From NCBI GenBank assembly GCA_003991915.1, contig RQTK01000486.1, forward strand, positions 64,501-128,500: DNA of 64,000 bases, read 5' to 3'. The notes beneath the pieces were generated by a model, which ran no database searches, had not been told where the DNA came from, and saw only the letters and a program-made list of their open reading frames with translations. Made by a program: the position numbers and the translations under genes. Shown here one piece after another: positions 54,701-64,000 of this stretch; the stretch's first letter is position 1; each line of letters begins with the position of its first letter. The stretch is from Elysia chlorotica (Eukaryota > Mollusca > Gastropoda > Plakobranchidae).

Positions 54701-57700
54701 AATGTGGCCTTGACCTTGAAATGGTAGCAAAGTGACCTCTTTTACTGAAAAAAGTGGACTGTAGGATAAAACTGGGAAGACAGTCGCTGCCATAAAATAA
54801 TGTGATATGAGGCTTTGAACCTTTTCCTGTTGTTATTCGGCAACCTCTGATGTTTTCCTGATGCAGCTGCAGTGGGTCTTCCTGTCTGTTATTGATTCGT
54901 ATGGCCTCAGTTTTTCCGATATTTATCTGGAGTTCAGCCTTCCTGGCTTCTTCTCACACACGATATAGTTTCTCTAGTGTGCCTTGTTGTCTTTGTGAAA
55001 GAAGGCTGATATCGTCTGCAAAGTGAAGATCCTCCAGCTGCCTCATGAAGGTCCACTGGATACCCGTGACTGCACGCCTATGTCTACACAGTGATGCTTC
55101 ACTGAACAAAATGATCTGAGGCAGGGAGAGCCATCGTAGATCCTGGTTCTAATTTCATGAGATCTATGCTTAGTCGGCTGCAGACAGCTCAGCATGAATA
55201 CAAAACTGAATGTGCTTCGTTAAAAGCTTTAGAATTGGTTTTTATCCTTCTTTTTATGGACACATCATTCAGTCCAACTGGCTTTGCTATGGTCAGAGAT
55301 TACAAGTCTGGTCTAGATTTAGATTAGATCTACACCAGATGCCTCACCTATGAATTCATTGGTTATCATAAGATCCAGTACATGACTGAATAAATTCACA
55401 GTCCATCTCTGTACCACAATAAATATCAGCAATCACCAGACAAATGGAAAGAAACAAGGCTTGGTTCAAACCCAAAGAAAGAGAGCAAAAGCTACGTCAC
55501 ACTGCTGAAGGGAAACTTTGAGACCGTATCTGGTCGATTTCAACACTGGCTACGTGTTCTAGGCTGCCGTATTTAGCCGCGTTACACAGAAGGCTGTGAA
55601 AATCTTATGGCAAGATTTAGTGGTGGTACAAGGGAAAGGGGTAAATTAACAGAGAGAAAAAATGGTCAATTTTACATTTAGAACAATGACAAAAATATGT
55701 TATTCTCACACTCAAAACATCAGAATCAGTAAAAAGTGCGGTAATAACACTCAAAACATCAGAATCAGTAAAATGTGTGGTAATTTTGATAAGAATTCAT
55801 GGTGGGATGTTGATGTATAAAATTACCAAAAAAAATAAGTAATAGCACAGACTACACAACACACAATGAATAGTAGCACAGAGTAGAGAAATCACCTCAA
55901 GAAACGGGACGCCGCTGAGTCTGACGTCTGTCAACGCCGGGAAGTGCTGCAGCTTCTCCACCTCGTCCCAGGATCTCAGCTGGGTCCGGCCAAGTCCCAG
56001 CGACTTGAGGTGTGGGAAGCACCTACAGACGACACGAGGTAACTTTTTCAGATCACATGATTCAAGGCCAGTTTTTTTATATTCACTCTATTTTGGGGAA
56101 GTTTTCAGAGCTTTGTTAAATTAAAAAGTCTGATATTTATAATTTCAAAACGGAAGGTGTTCAGTTGAGTACAAAGATGTGCTAGCAGTAGCACAAGAGT
56201 GTATCAATACGCACCATTATAGTGAGCAGCATGATGGTGGGAAAAAGTTAAGAGTCAAGCAAACACTGCAGATTCTTCACCTACAAATTCTTCGCTTCTA
56301 CATAGATTATTATCCTTCTTTTCCCTCTGCCCATTCGCTTCTATTCCAGCAGGTTTGTTTTGTTGTTTAACATCCAACGTCAGTCTTTATATAGTGTAGG
56401 CTATACTGCGCACACGCCACAAGATTAAAGTCTGACAATTTAATTTGCTGCCACACACGAGACAGTGCAGGGAGACCAGAATGTTTGTCTTAGCTGGTCA
56501 AATTATACTGATAGTACAACTAGTAGCGGTATAATACATTTTTGACCCAGCTTTGGTTTTGAACCAGGGACCCACCATTTGGGAGACCAACCCTCTACCA
56601 CTTCAGCCAGTTTGCATCTCAATAAGCAATCACACAACATGAACTGATAATCATATGAATGGAAAGAGCTTTTTTTCTTTTTACAAAGGAACTTAAAATA
56701 TGAATTCAATTACATTTGAACATTTTATACAATTTTACCTTTTATCTATGTAAATAAAGACAATATTTAATTTTTTTTTAAACTCTTCTCTTGAGACGAA
56801 AAAGAGCTTCACTTCACTTTCACTGACCAAATAAAGAAAATAATACCAGTATTTAAAAACCTTTACATTGGAAGGTTTAGGACTTTAACGTTCAAAGCTC
56901 TGCAGATATTTATTTACAAAATACATTTGTGCATCTCCATGTAAGAGCTGAATACAATCAATTTGTTAAAAAACAACCTATCTATCTACACGCACAAACT
57001 ATTGATGGTACATACTGTGGAATATCTTCAGGATCGCCAAGGCTGGAGATGTTTGTTTCTGAGAGAAGCAGGTACTCTAGGTTGGGGAAATATCGCCCTA
57101 CTTTGCAAATCTCTCCCCAGTCTGTGACATTATTATGTGCGAAAAACAGGCGCCGCAGGGTAACGTAGCAGTAGCGCGCCGGGTGGTGTGGTAGTGAAAT
57201 CAAGGCCGAGGCCAGCTTGGGCGGACCAGGGCAAGCATCGTTATTACAAGATGATGGGGAGCAGAAATGTGCACTTTCTCCTGCCTCTTCCTCCTCACAG
57301 CATTGCTCTAGATCTGAGATTGCTAGACCATTGCCTTCTGACAGGTTTGGAAGATCTGTGTCATCTCCAGTTTCTCTGTTGTCCGATACAGAATAATCGT
57401 CTGGCACTTTTGTTACTTTATCTGGGTTTCCAGTTTGCAGTTCCGGTATCAATGCTTCGCCAGAAAAGGTGAAGACTAGTCCGAAGTTGTGGTATTGGTT
57501 CAGGTCCAAGTGAAGCTCTACAAGCCTGAGCAAAATGCAATCAGATTAAAAACAAGAGATAAGTGTTGTGATATGGCTCTCTAGAGATAAGACTGTAGAA
57601 AATGCAATCAAATTAAAAACAAGACATAAGTGTTGTGATATGGCTCTCTAAAGATAAGCCAAGCCTGAGCAAAATACAATCAGATTAACAACAAGCGATA

Positions 57701-60700
57701 CATGTTGTGATATGGCTCTCTTAATTAAAGCTAAAGGACGTGTGTAGAGCTGTAGTTCCTCTCTTGTCTGCTGCTAAGTACCAGTGATCCCTCACAAGAA
57801 ACTAACTTAATAACTATACATTCACTTTCTTAGCTTTGAAATAATGTGAATTAAAAAAATAAACCAGAGAAAACAAAGATTTATCCATTTATAAGTTCAG
57901 CATTAGTTATGATTCAGTTCCAAAATAATATAATATTTTCCCATATGTTATCAGTGCAATAATCTTTACTTTTAGAAAGACTGCCATGTTTCAGGGAAAA
58001 CAATTTCTTATTTCAAATCAACCTATGGAAAATATAATTGTTAGTCTGTCATCTAGTTATGACAAGAAATACTTAAATATTTTATTCTTTTATTAAAGCT
58101 AAAGGACGTGTGCAGAGCTGTAGTTCTCAAACTTTGACAAAATTCTCCTCTCTTGACTGCTAAGTGCTAGTGACCCCTCACAAGAAACTATACATATACT
58201 TTCTTAGCTTTGAAATAATGTAAATAAAAAAACAACAACCCAAAGAAAACAAAGAATTATCCATTTCTGAGTTTAAAATTAGTTATGATTCAGTCCCAAA
58301 ATAATATAACAGTTTCTCCATATGTTGTCAGTGCAATTGTCTTTATTTTTACAACAATGTCATGTTTCAGGGAAAATAATTTCTTCTTTCAAATCAACCT
58401 ATGAAAAACATAATTGTTAGACCGTCATCTAGTTGTGACAAGAAATACTTTAAAATCTTATTTTTCTCCTTTACATAAAAAAAGCAAATCCAAGTAAGAA
58501 CTGACAAACAATCCCTCTCTCCCATGTTCTTGGCTTTGGAAGATTTTGGAAATAATTATAAGTATGTCGACTATCTAAAGACATTCAGCGTGATTTTAAA
58601 ATTTATGTCAGCAGTGAAGTTTGAAAAAAAAAAGCACACATTCATATACCATTAGGATTACACACAGCATTCTGTGTATGCATATCAGACTTTTATTCTG
58701 CAAGTAAAAATGGTTTAAAACATCCTCTTGCGGTACTTAATTTTCATCAACAGTGACTGCATCTTCTTTACGTAAATGTATTAAGCAAACTTTCCCATAG
58801 GTATTCATTGAGTTTTCTGTATTCTGCACTGTATTTCCATTAATCCTGTAAATCAATGACCTTGAGACATATCTTATGTTCACCTTGGAAAAATTTCCAA
58901 AAGCCGCCGCAGGACGTTCCAGGTTATCCCTGTATTGTTCAGGACTAAGTGAGTGAGGCGCGGAAAATACAACTGTCTCACGGAGTTCAAAGAGCAAATG
59001 TCAGAGGTTAGACGGTTACTTGCCAAGTTGAGGAAGCTCAGATGAGGTATACACGCAATGATCCGAAAGACCTACAGTGTACATTCATAGAGTGGAGAGA
59101 AATTCAATGATAATGTTAACATGGGTTTTCTTTAGGATTCTTAAAAATATTTCATAGATTCAAAAAACAACGAATTCTCACCCACACCCAAACAATGTTA
59201 TTATAAATAAATTTGTTTGTTGTGGTTGTAAAAATCAGCACAGGCATTTTTGTTAAAGAATTTGGAAAGGAGTTGTGGTTTAATGATAAGTTAGAAACTT
59301 CCATAACAAAACACACAATACCCATTTTTCAAAGTTTTCTATTAAGATTGGAATTTTCAGACTAAGAAAAGGTATGAATGAGTCAAATGTAAGTTTTAGT
59401 TCTAAGCGTTGTTTTTTCTCTTTAATTTCAGCTTAGAAAAAACAAATGGTGTTTTATGCATTTGTAAAGCTTAAGTCATGGAAGGAATAGCACTGAAATC
59501 TCATTAAGAGTAACACAGGCAAAAATGAATTTCCAAAAATATGAAAGCAGTTGGAACAAGTGCATCTCCGTTCGGACGAAAAGAAGAGTCCTTCGAGGCT
59601 ATATTAAATTCAAACTTATGTATGGATGTGAGGCTTAGGCAATCTAAAAACAGAAACAAACCAAACTCGAGGCAGTTGAAATAAGATTGCTCAAAAGAAA
59701 TTTCAAAATCTTGTGGACAGCAAAGAAGTCTAATGAAAAAGTTATACAGGAAACTATCACAATAGTATCACTCATGAATACAATTCATAGATGCTAAGCA
59801 CTCTTTTTTGGACATGTGATCAGAAAATAGAAAAGCTGGAACATCTTTAGACAACTGGAATAATCAAAGGGTAACGCAGCACAAGAAAATAACGGACATA
59901 CTAGCAAAATGGCTTAACGTAAGGTAAGCAAGGGAGGCAATGAAAACAGTGCAGGATCTTGAAGTATGAAGCAAATCGTCTCAAAACTTTATCTCAGCAA
60001 CTTAAGTTTTCGGTTGGAAACTAAAACATCACCAAAGTGAGTGATGCCGTAGGAGAGGCATGATTGCCAACGATACAAACCATGATAATTAATAGGATGG
60101 ATGGAAACAATTTTGTAATTAAACGTTCCAGATCTACAACTATCTATGTGACGCAACCAGGGTGAACCAGGCACATGTCCGAAATGTGACTATTTGAGTT
60201 CTGTATAGTGAGTGATATGAAGCATCAATCACACTTCACAGGTTGAAAACAATCATAACTTTATAATTGCTAGAACCAAAAATAGTTATGTTTATTTAAA
60301 AATAAAGAAAGTCAATACATTAAGTTTTTTTCTCTCTATGATTCAAGGACTCTACTTCACATTATATCACTGACTTGAGCCTGATTCTCCGTGGTTGACT
60401 CACATACAAAGTGAAATATGTAAAATAGAAAAAACCTCGTCCCAGCTGGTGATGTTGTTCTCCATAAGGTCCAGTTCCATGACATTAGCGCACATCTTCT
60501 GGATGCAGGCAGCGTCGCCAGCAACACTGATCTCCTGGCCAGACATGCTCACTCTCTTCGGAAGATTGATTGTTCCAGATGCTGTAAGATTATAACAGTG
60601 ATTGTATCAGACGCTGGAAGATTATAACATTGATTGTACCAGATGCTGGAAGATTATAACATTGATTGTACCAGATAACATTGATTGTACCAGATGCTGG

Positions 60701-63700
60701 AAGATTATAACATTGATTGTACCAGATAACATTGATTGTACCAGATGCTGGAAGATTATAACATTGATTGTACCAGATGCTGGAAGATTATAACAGTGAT
60801 TGTACCAGATGCTGGAAGATTATAACAGTGATTGTACCAGATGCTGGAAGATTATAACAGTGATTGTACCAGATGCTGGAAGATTATAACAGTGATTGTT
60901 CCAGATGCTGGAAGATTATAACAGTGATTGTTCCAGATGCTGGAAGATTTTAACAATAGTGCAGAAGGTTTAGGTTTTCGCCTTTTTCAACATTTTAAGT
61001 AAGCAAATACACTGTATCGCAGACATGGCCTGAGACTATTGTCTGATATGTCGCATGGAGGGTTACAATTTCAAAGGCAGTGTTTAAAAAATGGTGAAAA
61101 CTGCTACTTTTAATCTAGTCAAATCATGCTATGTTGATTAATTGTAGCTTTTGTAAGAATCTACATGCATTAATGTCTATTAATATTGTTAGTTGCATTA
61201 TATTTGAGAATAAGCACTAATCATATCACAGGCACATAAAAATACAAGTATCTCCTCTGAAAAGTTGAAAAAGGAAAAAAAGTTGTGTGCATGTATTACC
61301 AAGGTAAATCAGACATTGATATGCTGCCTGTTCCACCTACAACCACAAACTCCCAGAGCGACATGAAACATTTACAATTCACCCTTATGCTTAACTTATT
61401 TACAAAAAAAAAAGTTTTTGACTTTTTTATCCAACAAAATTACTTATGCAGCACAATTTCCCTCTTTTTTTTCTGCTATAATATTGGGACTAACAATTGT
61501 GTGGCTACTTTGATTTAATATCAATCCATGAAGCTCCACTTCAGTGAAAATGAACTTTAGAAACATTTAAACAATTTAACCGTGCACACTCCACATCATT
61601 TTTGGCCGAAAGAGACTCACGTGTTGCCTTGATGTTCCCTGACGTGTGTATAATAACGATGTCGTCTGAGGTTCCGGCCAGGTCGTCGTTGGGCTGATAC
61701 TTCAAGTGGACTGCGTGGACAAAGCTGCCGAGTCCAGAACTTCCCTCGAGACAAGTGGCTGCTTTCTCGACAGTGCTCTGGCCTTCACCTTGTGCTGAAC
61801 TCATCTGACACACCGAGACGGAGCAGGCAGAATCGGCTTTGTCCAAGCGGCTGAGACAGCCTTGCAGTTTTCCAGAGCTGGAAGATGCTGACTGCCGCAC
61901 TATGGTTCGGGGTTAGGGAGGAACAGAAAAAAAAAAAGAAAAAAATAAATCAAATGACTTAACACAACCACCTATTTTGTAGATAGCAATAAAATTCCAA
62001 AAATTTGGCCATATGCCTATTTCCACTCAAATCAAAATCTACCATTTTTAATTAAATTTCTAGATTCCATAGGCATAGACAGAATATTTTGACCACAAAA
62101 TGTATATAAGGTGTTAAAAGCTATCTGTTGAAATATACCATTGTTAGAGATAATAGATATTGATGTTTTGAGAACATCATATTTAAAAAAAATTAATCAT
62201 ATTCATTGCCATTTTTATTTATATTTTTAGTTTAGTTATCCTTTTTTATTATAGACATGTTTCATAGACTATGCCAAAGATGATAGAAGCCTTAGTAAGG
62301 ACAGGACTAGACGGAAAAGATTTAAGAATCATCACAGAGTTAAATTAGAATAAAAAAGTTGCCATAAAAGTCGATGAAGAACTATCTAAACCAGCAGCAA
62401 CCCGACGCGGAGTAAGACAGGGATGTGAGTTATCTCCATACCTCTTCAATATATACACAGAGTACATATTCCACACAAGAGGCATTAATATCAATGGAAC
62501 AAAAACAAATATTATACGATACATAGACGACACTAACCCTTATAACAAACAACAAGGAAGACCTCCATAAAATGTTTTATTTGTAAAAAAAAAAAAAGCA
62601 AAAAGGAAACAAAAAGGGCTTGATATGAACGTGAACAAAACTAAAACAAATGGTTTTTAGTACACAGAAAGATGTCCAAGTTAAAATTGTAGTAGACGGA
62701 AAACAAGTGCAACGAGTCCAGCATTTCAAACAGTAATGGCAAAACTGCCAAAGAAATAGAGATCAGAATAGCTCAAGCAAAATGAACGTTTATGAAACCT
62801 AAGCTTATCCATGTCAAGAGAAATTTGAAGAGATCTAAAACTAAGAGCAATAAACATTTATGAAATTTCCTTCCTACTATACAGCAACGAAACATGGGCT
62901 CTCTACAAAGAATCAGTGAAAAACTAAAAGCTTTTGAGATGTGAGGTATTTCGAGGGCTAGAAAGATTAAGTTACAAAAATAAAATATCAAACGAAGAAG
63001 TCTTGAGAACACTTGGTATTAATGAAAAGCATGTATACGGCATTACAAACTGTCTTATTTTGGCCACATAGCAAAACATGACCGCCTTGCTCAAACAATT
63101 CCAACAGGCAGAATGGAAGGAAGAGGAGGGAAAGGCAGACCGATCAGGAAATAGTACAACGACATAAAAGAGTGGACAGGGATCCAGCTACATGTGACCC
63201 ACAGACTGGCACAAGATTGTATGACACATGGCACGTCAAACCCAAAACAGGAGGGCACAACGACCATCACATATATCAGTATCATAATAAAATTCAAATA
63301 GTATTTTTCTTTTTAATTTCCTTTGGACTAGCTGGGCAGATGTTTGTTTGATTTGGTTGGATCATAACTGGCTCACGCAGTGACAGGTTTCGCTAGGCAA
63401 TAAAAAATAAAGGAAAGATGCAAGGGAGGCAATGAGAACTGGTTGCCATGCACAGGTGATTGGTAGGACAGATTTGACTGTATATATAAACACGTCCAAG
63501 GCAAAGGTTTGAAGGGTATTTAGAAATATGATAGAAAAAAAAAAAAAAAAAAAAAACAAAAAAGGAAAAACGACCAGACGTTGAGGAAAGATTGTGATTT
63601 AGAATTCCTTCCTTACCACAGGAAACTTGAAGCTGACTAGTCTCTGTCCTGTTGACAAGCTCCTGCTCTGAGTGACGGGTAAGAGCTGTCGAGTTGTCCT

Positions 63701-63737
63701 GCAAAGCAAACCCCCCACACTCCTCCCTTGAAGACAT
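48662..63737 (-). CDS. TBCEL: Tubulin-specific chaperone cofactor E-like protein (ten coding exons)
   Basis: TBCEL is a relative of tubulin cofactor E that lowers tubulin stability. It has leucine-rich repeats and a C-terminal ubiquitin-like domain but lacks the CAP-Gly domain of TBCE, and none is seen here. Ten exons join in phase to give about 618 aa (human 424). After an extra N-terminal region, LRRs run through ANVMELDLMENNITSWDE, IPHLSFLNLASNRLTSD, LTHLVLNNTGITWNVL, LRRLFFAHNNVTDWGEI, FPNLEYLLLSETNISSLGDP and FPHLKSLGLGRTQLRSWDEV. Then come KITTLNGSKVTETEREDAER, YGRLDPLAKIELKPQ and the ubiquitin-like part EEMDIELDQTVRALRKLLS...FYMDNQ...LHSYGMTDGDGIVV. These align in order with human TBCEL. 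Differences are an N-terminus about 90 aa longer and an acidic insertion of about 80-100 aa in exon 5. Confidence 0.95.
48770..50227. other. TBCEL intron 9
   Basis: AT-rich. Contains a TCTAGATC-rich tract (about 49750-49870) and short G runs near 49510 and 49988. No coding content recognised. Confidence 0.5.
50228..50377 (-). CDS. TBCEL: TBCEL exon 9 (ubiquitin-like domain)
   Basis: 150 bp, phase 0 at both ends; donor CAA|GTACGG. Encodes VRVEDAQQRVVKEEEMDIEL, DQTVRALRKLLSVMAGRPVA and KLALFYMDNQ, aligning with human [20 protein letters not shown]. Confidence 0.94.
50440..50940. mobile_element. MITE copy interrupted by a SINE
   Basis: The right end 'gtttgtgcctgattaagtct' then 'gggtgtcttac' matches the MITE right termini. 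'aagcatccaatgcatttcaa' on the left matches their interior. The SINE at 50491-50747 sits between, so the MITE was there first. The left terminus is degraded or merges toward exon 9. Confidence 0.55.
50479..50759 (-). mobile_element. Full-length tRNA-derived SINE (family A) with 12-bp target-site duplication
   Basis: The 257-bp body (50491-50747) is the same length as the copy at 11952. On the minus strand it starts GGGGGCGCGGTGGTCCAGG, has the B box GTTCGAATC and ends in a CCAACC-type tail. Flanks 50479-50490 and 50748-50759 are both 'agaggttgaaga'. It is inserted into a MITE in TBCEL intron 8. Confidence 0.9.
51680..51985. repeat. (TG)n-rich tract, (CA)n in the TBCEL transcript
   Basis: About 300 bp of TG with GTGTGGCATG-type interruptions. 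It ends 6 bp from the exon 8 donor, so TBCEL intron 8 starts with a CA-rich stretch. Confidence 0.95.
51992..52076 (-). CDS. TBCEL: TBCEL exon 8
   Basis: 85 bp; acceptor CTGTCCTCAG, donor AAG|GTATCG. Encodes (R)YYELEDKYGRLDPLAKIELK then PQRTVKIK; human has [20 protein letters not shown]. Confidence 0.94.
52440..52650. other. Unassigned segment in TBCEL intron 7
   Basis: Less AT-rich than its surroundings. A weak resemblance to the tail of a retrotransposon ORF (TPRLTWRQ-like) is not enough for a call. Confidence 0.2.
52895..53142 (-). mobile_element. Diverged SINE family A copy with tRNA head
   Basis: 'ctgacaatattataatctgc', 'tgtctcagctggtcacctta' and 'caccgacccaaccagttggg' match the SINE body. 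The head lies at the right: 'gcgaactggctcaagtggtg' on the minus strand, with a degenerate B box GGTGTGAAACC. Confidence 0.7.
53197..53348 (-). CDS. TBCEL: TBCEL exon 7
   Basis: 152 bp; acceptor TGTTGAACCAG, donor AG|GTTGGA. Encodes ALPKDRRFQHTVALLPKITT, LNGSKVTETEREDAERAFLR and KYMDADIKPA. Confidence 0.95.
53356..53483. repeat. Three tandem 43-bp repeats at the TBCEL exon 7 acceptor
   Basis: Units start at 53356, 53399 and 53442 with 'aacagagggaaaacRgttac'. On the transcribed strand each ends in TGTTTTCCCTCTGTT, the pyrimidine tract of the acceptor, so the tract is present three times. Confidence 0.93.
54185..54260 (+). mobile_element. Tiny non-LTR retrotransposon relic
   Basis: MKGRVEGARSRCWLDDIKH resembles the Gly/Arg-rich then W-x-DDI tail common at the C-terminus of RTE-like ORF2 proteins. 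Very short; low certainty. Confidence 0.3.
54815..55200 (-). mobile_element. Non-LTR retrotransposon reverse-transcriptase fragment
   Basis: The minus strand encodes GIQWTFMRQLEDLHFADDIS then LLSQRQQGTLEKLYRV and, after a stop, EEARKAELQINIGKTEAIRI. LEDLxFADDxxLLS holds the FADD catalytic box of the polymerase. The fragment has stops and no complete ORF. In TBCEL intron 6, same strand as the gene. Confidence 0.75.
55896..56022 (-). CDS. TBCEL: TBCEL exon 6 (LRR)
   Basis: 127 bp; acceptor CGTCTGTAG, donor GAG|GTGATT. Encodes CFPHLKSLGLGRTQLRSWDE, VEKLQHFPALTDVRLSGVPF and LE. Confidence 0.95.
56360..56620 (-). mobile_element. Diverged SINE family A copy with tRNA head
   Basis: 'tttaacatccaacgtcagtc', 'gctgccacacacgagacagt' and 'ccaccatttgggagaccaac' align with the SINE body and head. 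B box GGTTTTGAACCA is degenerate. In TBCEL intron 5. Confidence 0.72.
57016..57525 (-). CDS. TBCEL: TBCEL exon 5 (LRRs plus acidic insertion)
   Basis: 510 bp; acceptor TTTTGCTCAG, donor CA|GTATGT. Encodes RLVELHLDLNQYHNFG, then a long acidic, Ser/Cys-containing segment (GDDTDLPNLSEGNGLAISDL, EQCCEEEEAGE) not found in human TBCEL, then LRRLFFAHNNVTDWGEICKV and EYLLLSETNISSLGDPEDIP. Confidence 0.93.
57521..57723. repeat. Three tandem repeats (68-71 bp) starting at the TBCEL exon 5 acceptor
   Basis: Units begin at 57524, 57592 and 57663 and share 'gcaatcagattaaaaacaag' and 'gttgtgatatggctctct'. Units 1 and 3 carry the acceptor sequence (minus strand TTTTGCTCAG|GCTTG); unit 2 has it mutated. Confidence 0.9.
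57724..58455. repeat. Imperfect 368-bp tandem duplication in TBCEL intron 4
   Basis: Copies start at 57724 and 58092 with 'attaaagctaaaggacgtgt' and run in parallel through 'ctttcttagctttgaaataa' and 'aatttctt.tttcaaatcaa', with many substitutions. Confidence 0.9.
58884..59071 (-). CDS. TBCEL: TBCEL exon 4 (LRRs)
   Basis: 188 bp; acceptor ACACTGTAG, donor AG|GTGAAC. Encodes VFRIIACIPHLSFLNLASNR, LTSDICSLNSV, LTHLVLNNTGITWNVLRRLL and EIFP. Confidence 0.94.
59484..59960 (+). mobile_element. Non-LTR retrotransposon ORF2 3' fragment
   Basis: Broken frame with KLEAVEIRLLKRNFKILWTA, KKSNEKVIQET and FFGHVIRK, matching the C-terminal region of RTE-like ORF2 (KLEAFEMRCLRR..., FGHVxR). Antisense to TBCEL, in intron 3; several stops. 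Confidence 0.7.
60148..60403. mobile_element. MITE with terminal inverted repeats (about 256 bp)
   Basis: The left end GTGACGCAACCAGGGTGAAC then CAGGCACATGTC is the inverse of the right end GACTTGAGCCTGATTCTCCG then TGGTTGACTCAC. Outer bases TATGTGA/TCACATA suggest a TA target. Non-coding. It ends about 30 bp from TBCEL exon 3. Confidence 0.75.
60436..60581 (-). CDS. TBCEL: TBCEL exon 3
   Basis: 146 bp; acceptor ATAATCTTACAG, weak donor GAG|GTTTTT. Encodes PSGTINLPKRVSMSGQEISV, AGDAACIQKMCANVMELDLM and ENNITSWDE, aligning with human [20 protein letters not shown] and ELDLSDNKLEDW. Confidence 0.93.
60570..60955. repeat. 32-bp (and 50-bp) tandem repeat made of the TBCEL exon 3 splice acceptor
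   Basis: About eleven units of 'ccagatgctggaagattata' plus 'acaRtgattgta'. On the transcribed strand each unit reads TATAATCTTCCAGCATCTGG, nearly the same as the real junction (ATAATCTTACAG|CATCTGG) that forms the first unit. Some units are 50 bp through an extra 18 bp. Confidence 0.93.
61621..61899 (-). CDS. TBCEL: TBCEL exon 2
   Basis: 279 bp; acceptor GAACCATAG, donor C|GTGAGT. Encodes VRQSASSSSGKLQGCLSRLD and, near the end, GSFVHAVHLKYQPNDDLAGT then SDDIVIIHTSGNIKAT. The second half aligns with human [20 protein letters not shown]; the first half is lineage-specific and Ser-rich. Confidence 0.9.
62250..63270 (+). mobile_element. Non-LTR retrotransposon (RTE-like) reverse-transcriptase remnant
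   Basis: Frames with stops encode MIEALVRTGLDGKDLRIITE, then KVAIKVDEELSKPAATRRGV then RQGCELSPYLFNIYTEY (polymerase motif RRGVRQGCxLSP) and RYIDDT at the catalytic DD box. Later come KLKAFEM, YFGHIAKHDRLAQTIPTGRM and EGRGGKGRP, the ORF2 C-terminus. Decayed. Antisense to TBCEL, in intron 1. Confidence 0.82.
63617..63737 (-). CDS. TBCEL: TBCEL exon 1 with proposed start
   Basis: The ATG at 63737-63735 gives MSSREECGGFALQDNSTALT then RHSEQELVNRTETSQLQVSC; donor G|GTAAGG, phase 1 into exon 2. The frame is open further upstream to another ATG, so the exact start is uncertain. This N-terminus has no counterpart in human TBCEL. Confidence 0.7.
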
Positions 63738-64000
63738 GGTCCACCTTACACAGCTCTCACTCCTGACTTGAGTCAGATTGAAATTTAAACACAAAGCCCA
63801 GAGATTAGGGGATTATAATGTATTGTTTAACACATTTATTTCCATAATCTGTATCACATATCATTTTGTTACTTTTATTTTTTTGGTATTCTGATTCAAA
63901 CCAAACTAGATTGATATAATCTTGTTTGGGGCAAACTATAAAAACACAAAATCTTGGTTATTAGTTTGCCAGTCTTTGAAAAATTTTAATTTAATTCAAA

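Noticed and set aside
60602-60793. Repeat peptide frame on the plus strand
   Set aside because: It translates the splice-acceptor tandem array in TBCEL intron 2.

Overview
This window looks like animal nuclear DNA, most likely from a gastropod mollusc. It is AT-rich, every recognisable gene is split by GT-AG introns of about 0.3-3 kb, and the proteins are clear animal orthologues. Retained lathosterol oxidase argues against arthropods and nematodes. Microsatellites, TCTAGATC-rich tracts, a tRNA-derived SINE and small inverted-repeat transposons fill most of the rest. The mollusc call comes from general repeat and gene character, not a database match.

Five genes are supported exon by exon, with splice sites and codon phases checked by hand. 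(1) The 5' part of an orphan nuclear receptor lies on the minus strand (598-5811). It has a complete C4 DNA-binding domain and the start of the ligand-binding domain, and runs off the left edge. (2) PSENEN/PEN-2, the small gamma-secretase subunit, is on the minus strand (13742-15672). (3) SC5D, lathosterol oxidase of sterol synthesis, is on the minus strand (35307 down to 30370 or 28127). (4) ATP5MG, ATP synthase subunit g, is on the plus strand (38156-42057). (5) TBCEL, a leucine-rich-repeat tubulin chaperone-like protein, is on the minus strand (63737-48662, ten coding exons). The genes act in unrelated processes (transcription, intramembrane proteolysis, sterol synthesis, mitochondrial ATP synthesis, tubulin turnover). 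Nothing suggests a functional cluster.

The most unusual content is structural. PEN-2 exon 2 is present as a perfect 106-bp head-to-tail duplication whose breakpoints match the exon ends to within 1 nt, and which breaks the reading frame. The terminal SC5D exon exists twice, 2243 bp apart, with identical coding sequence. The nuclear receptor has a one-base frame break in exon 3. Short tandem repeats sit directly on or beside the 3' splice sites of TBCEL exons 3, 5 and 7 and PEN-2 exon 2; in TBCEL intron 2 the repeat unit is a copy of the exon 3 splice acceptor. A CA-rich tract starts about 6 bp inside the intron after TBCEL exon 8. These may be real rapid tandem duplication or assembly errors, and raw reads would decide.

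Between the genes (5.8-13.7, 15.7-28.1, 35.3-38.1 and 42.1-48.6 kb) I see only repeats and AT-rich sequence. Mobile DNA includes a 257-bp tRNA-derived SINE (two full copies with target-site duplications and many relics), a ~260-bp inverted-repeat MITE family, a pogo/Tigger-like MITE, a possible hAT end, and decayed non-LTR reverse-transcriptase fragments in TBCEL introns. I found no convincing intact tRNA or rRNA gene, no CRISPR array and no bacterial-type operon.
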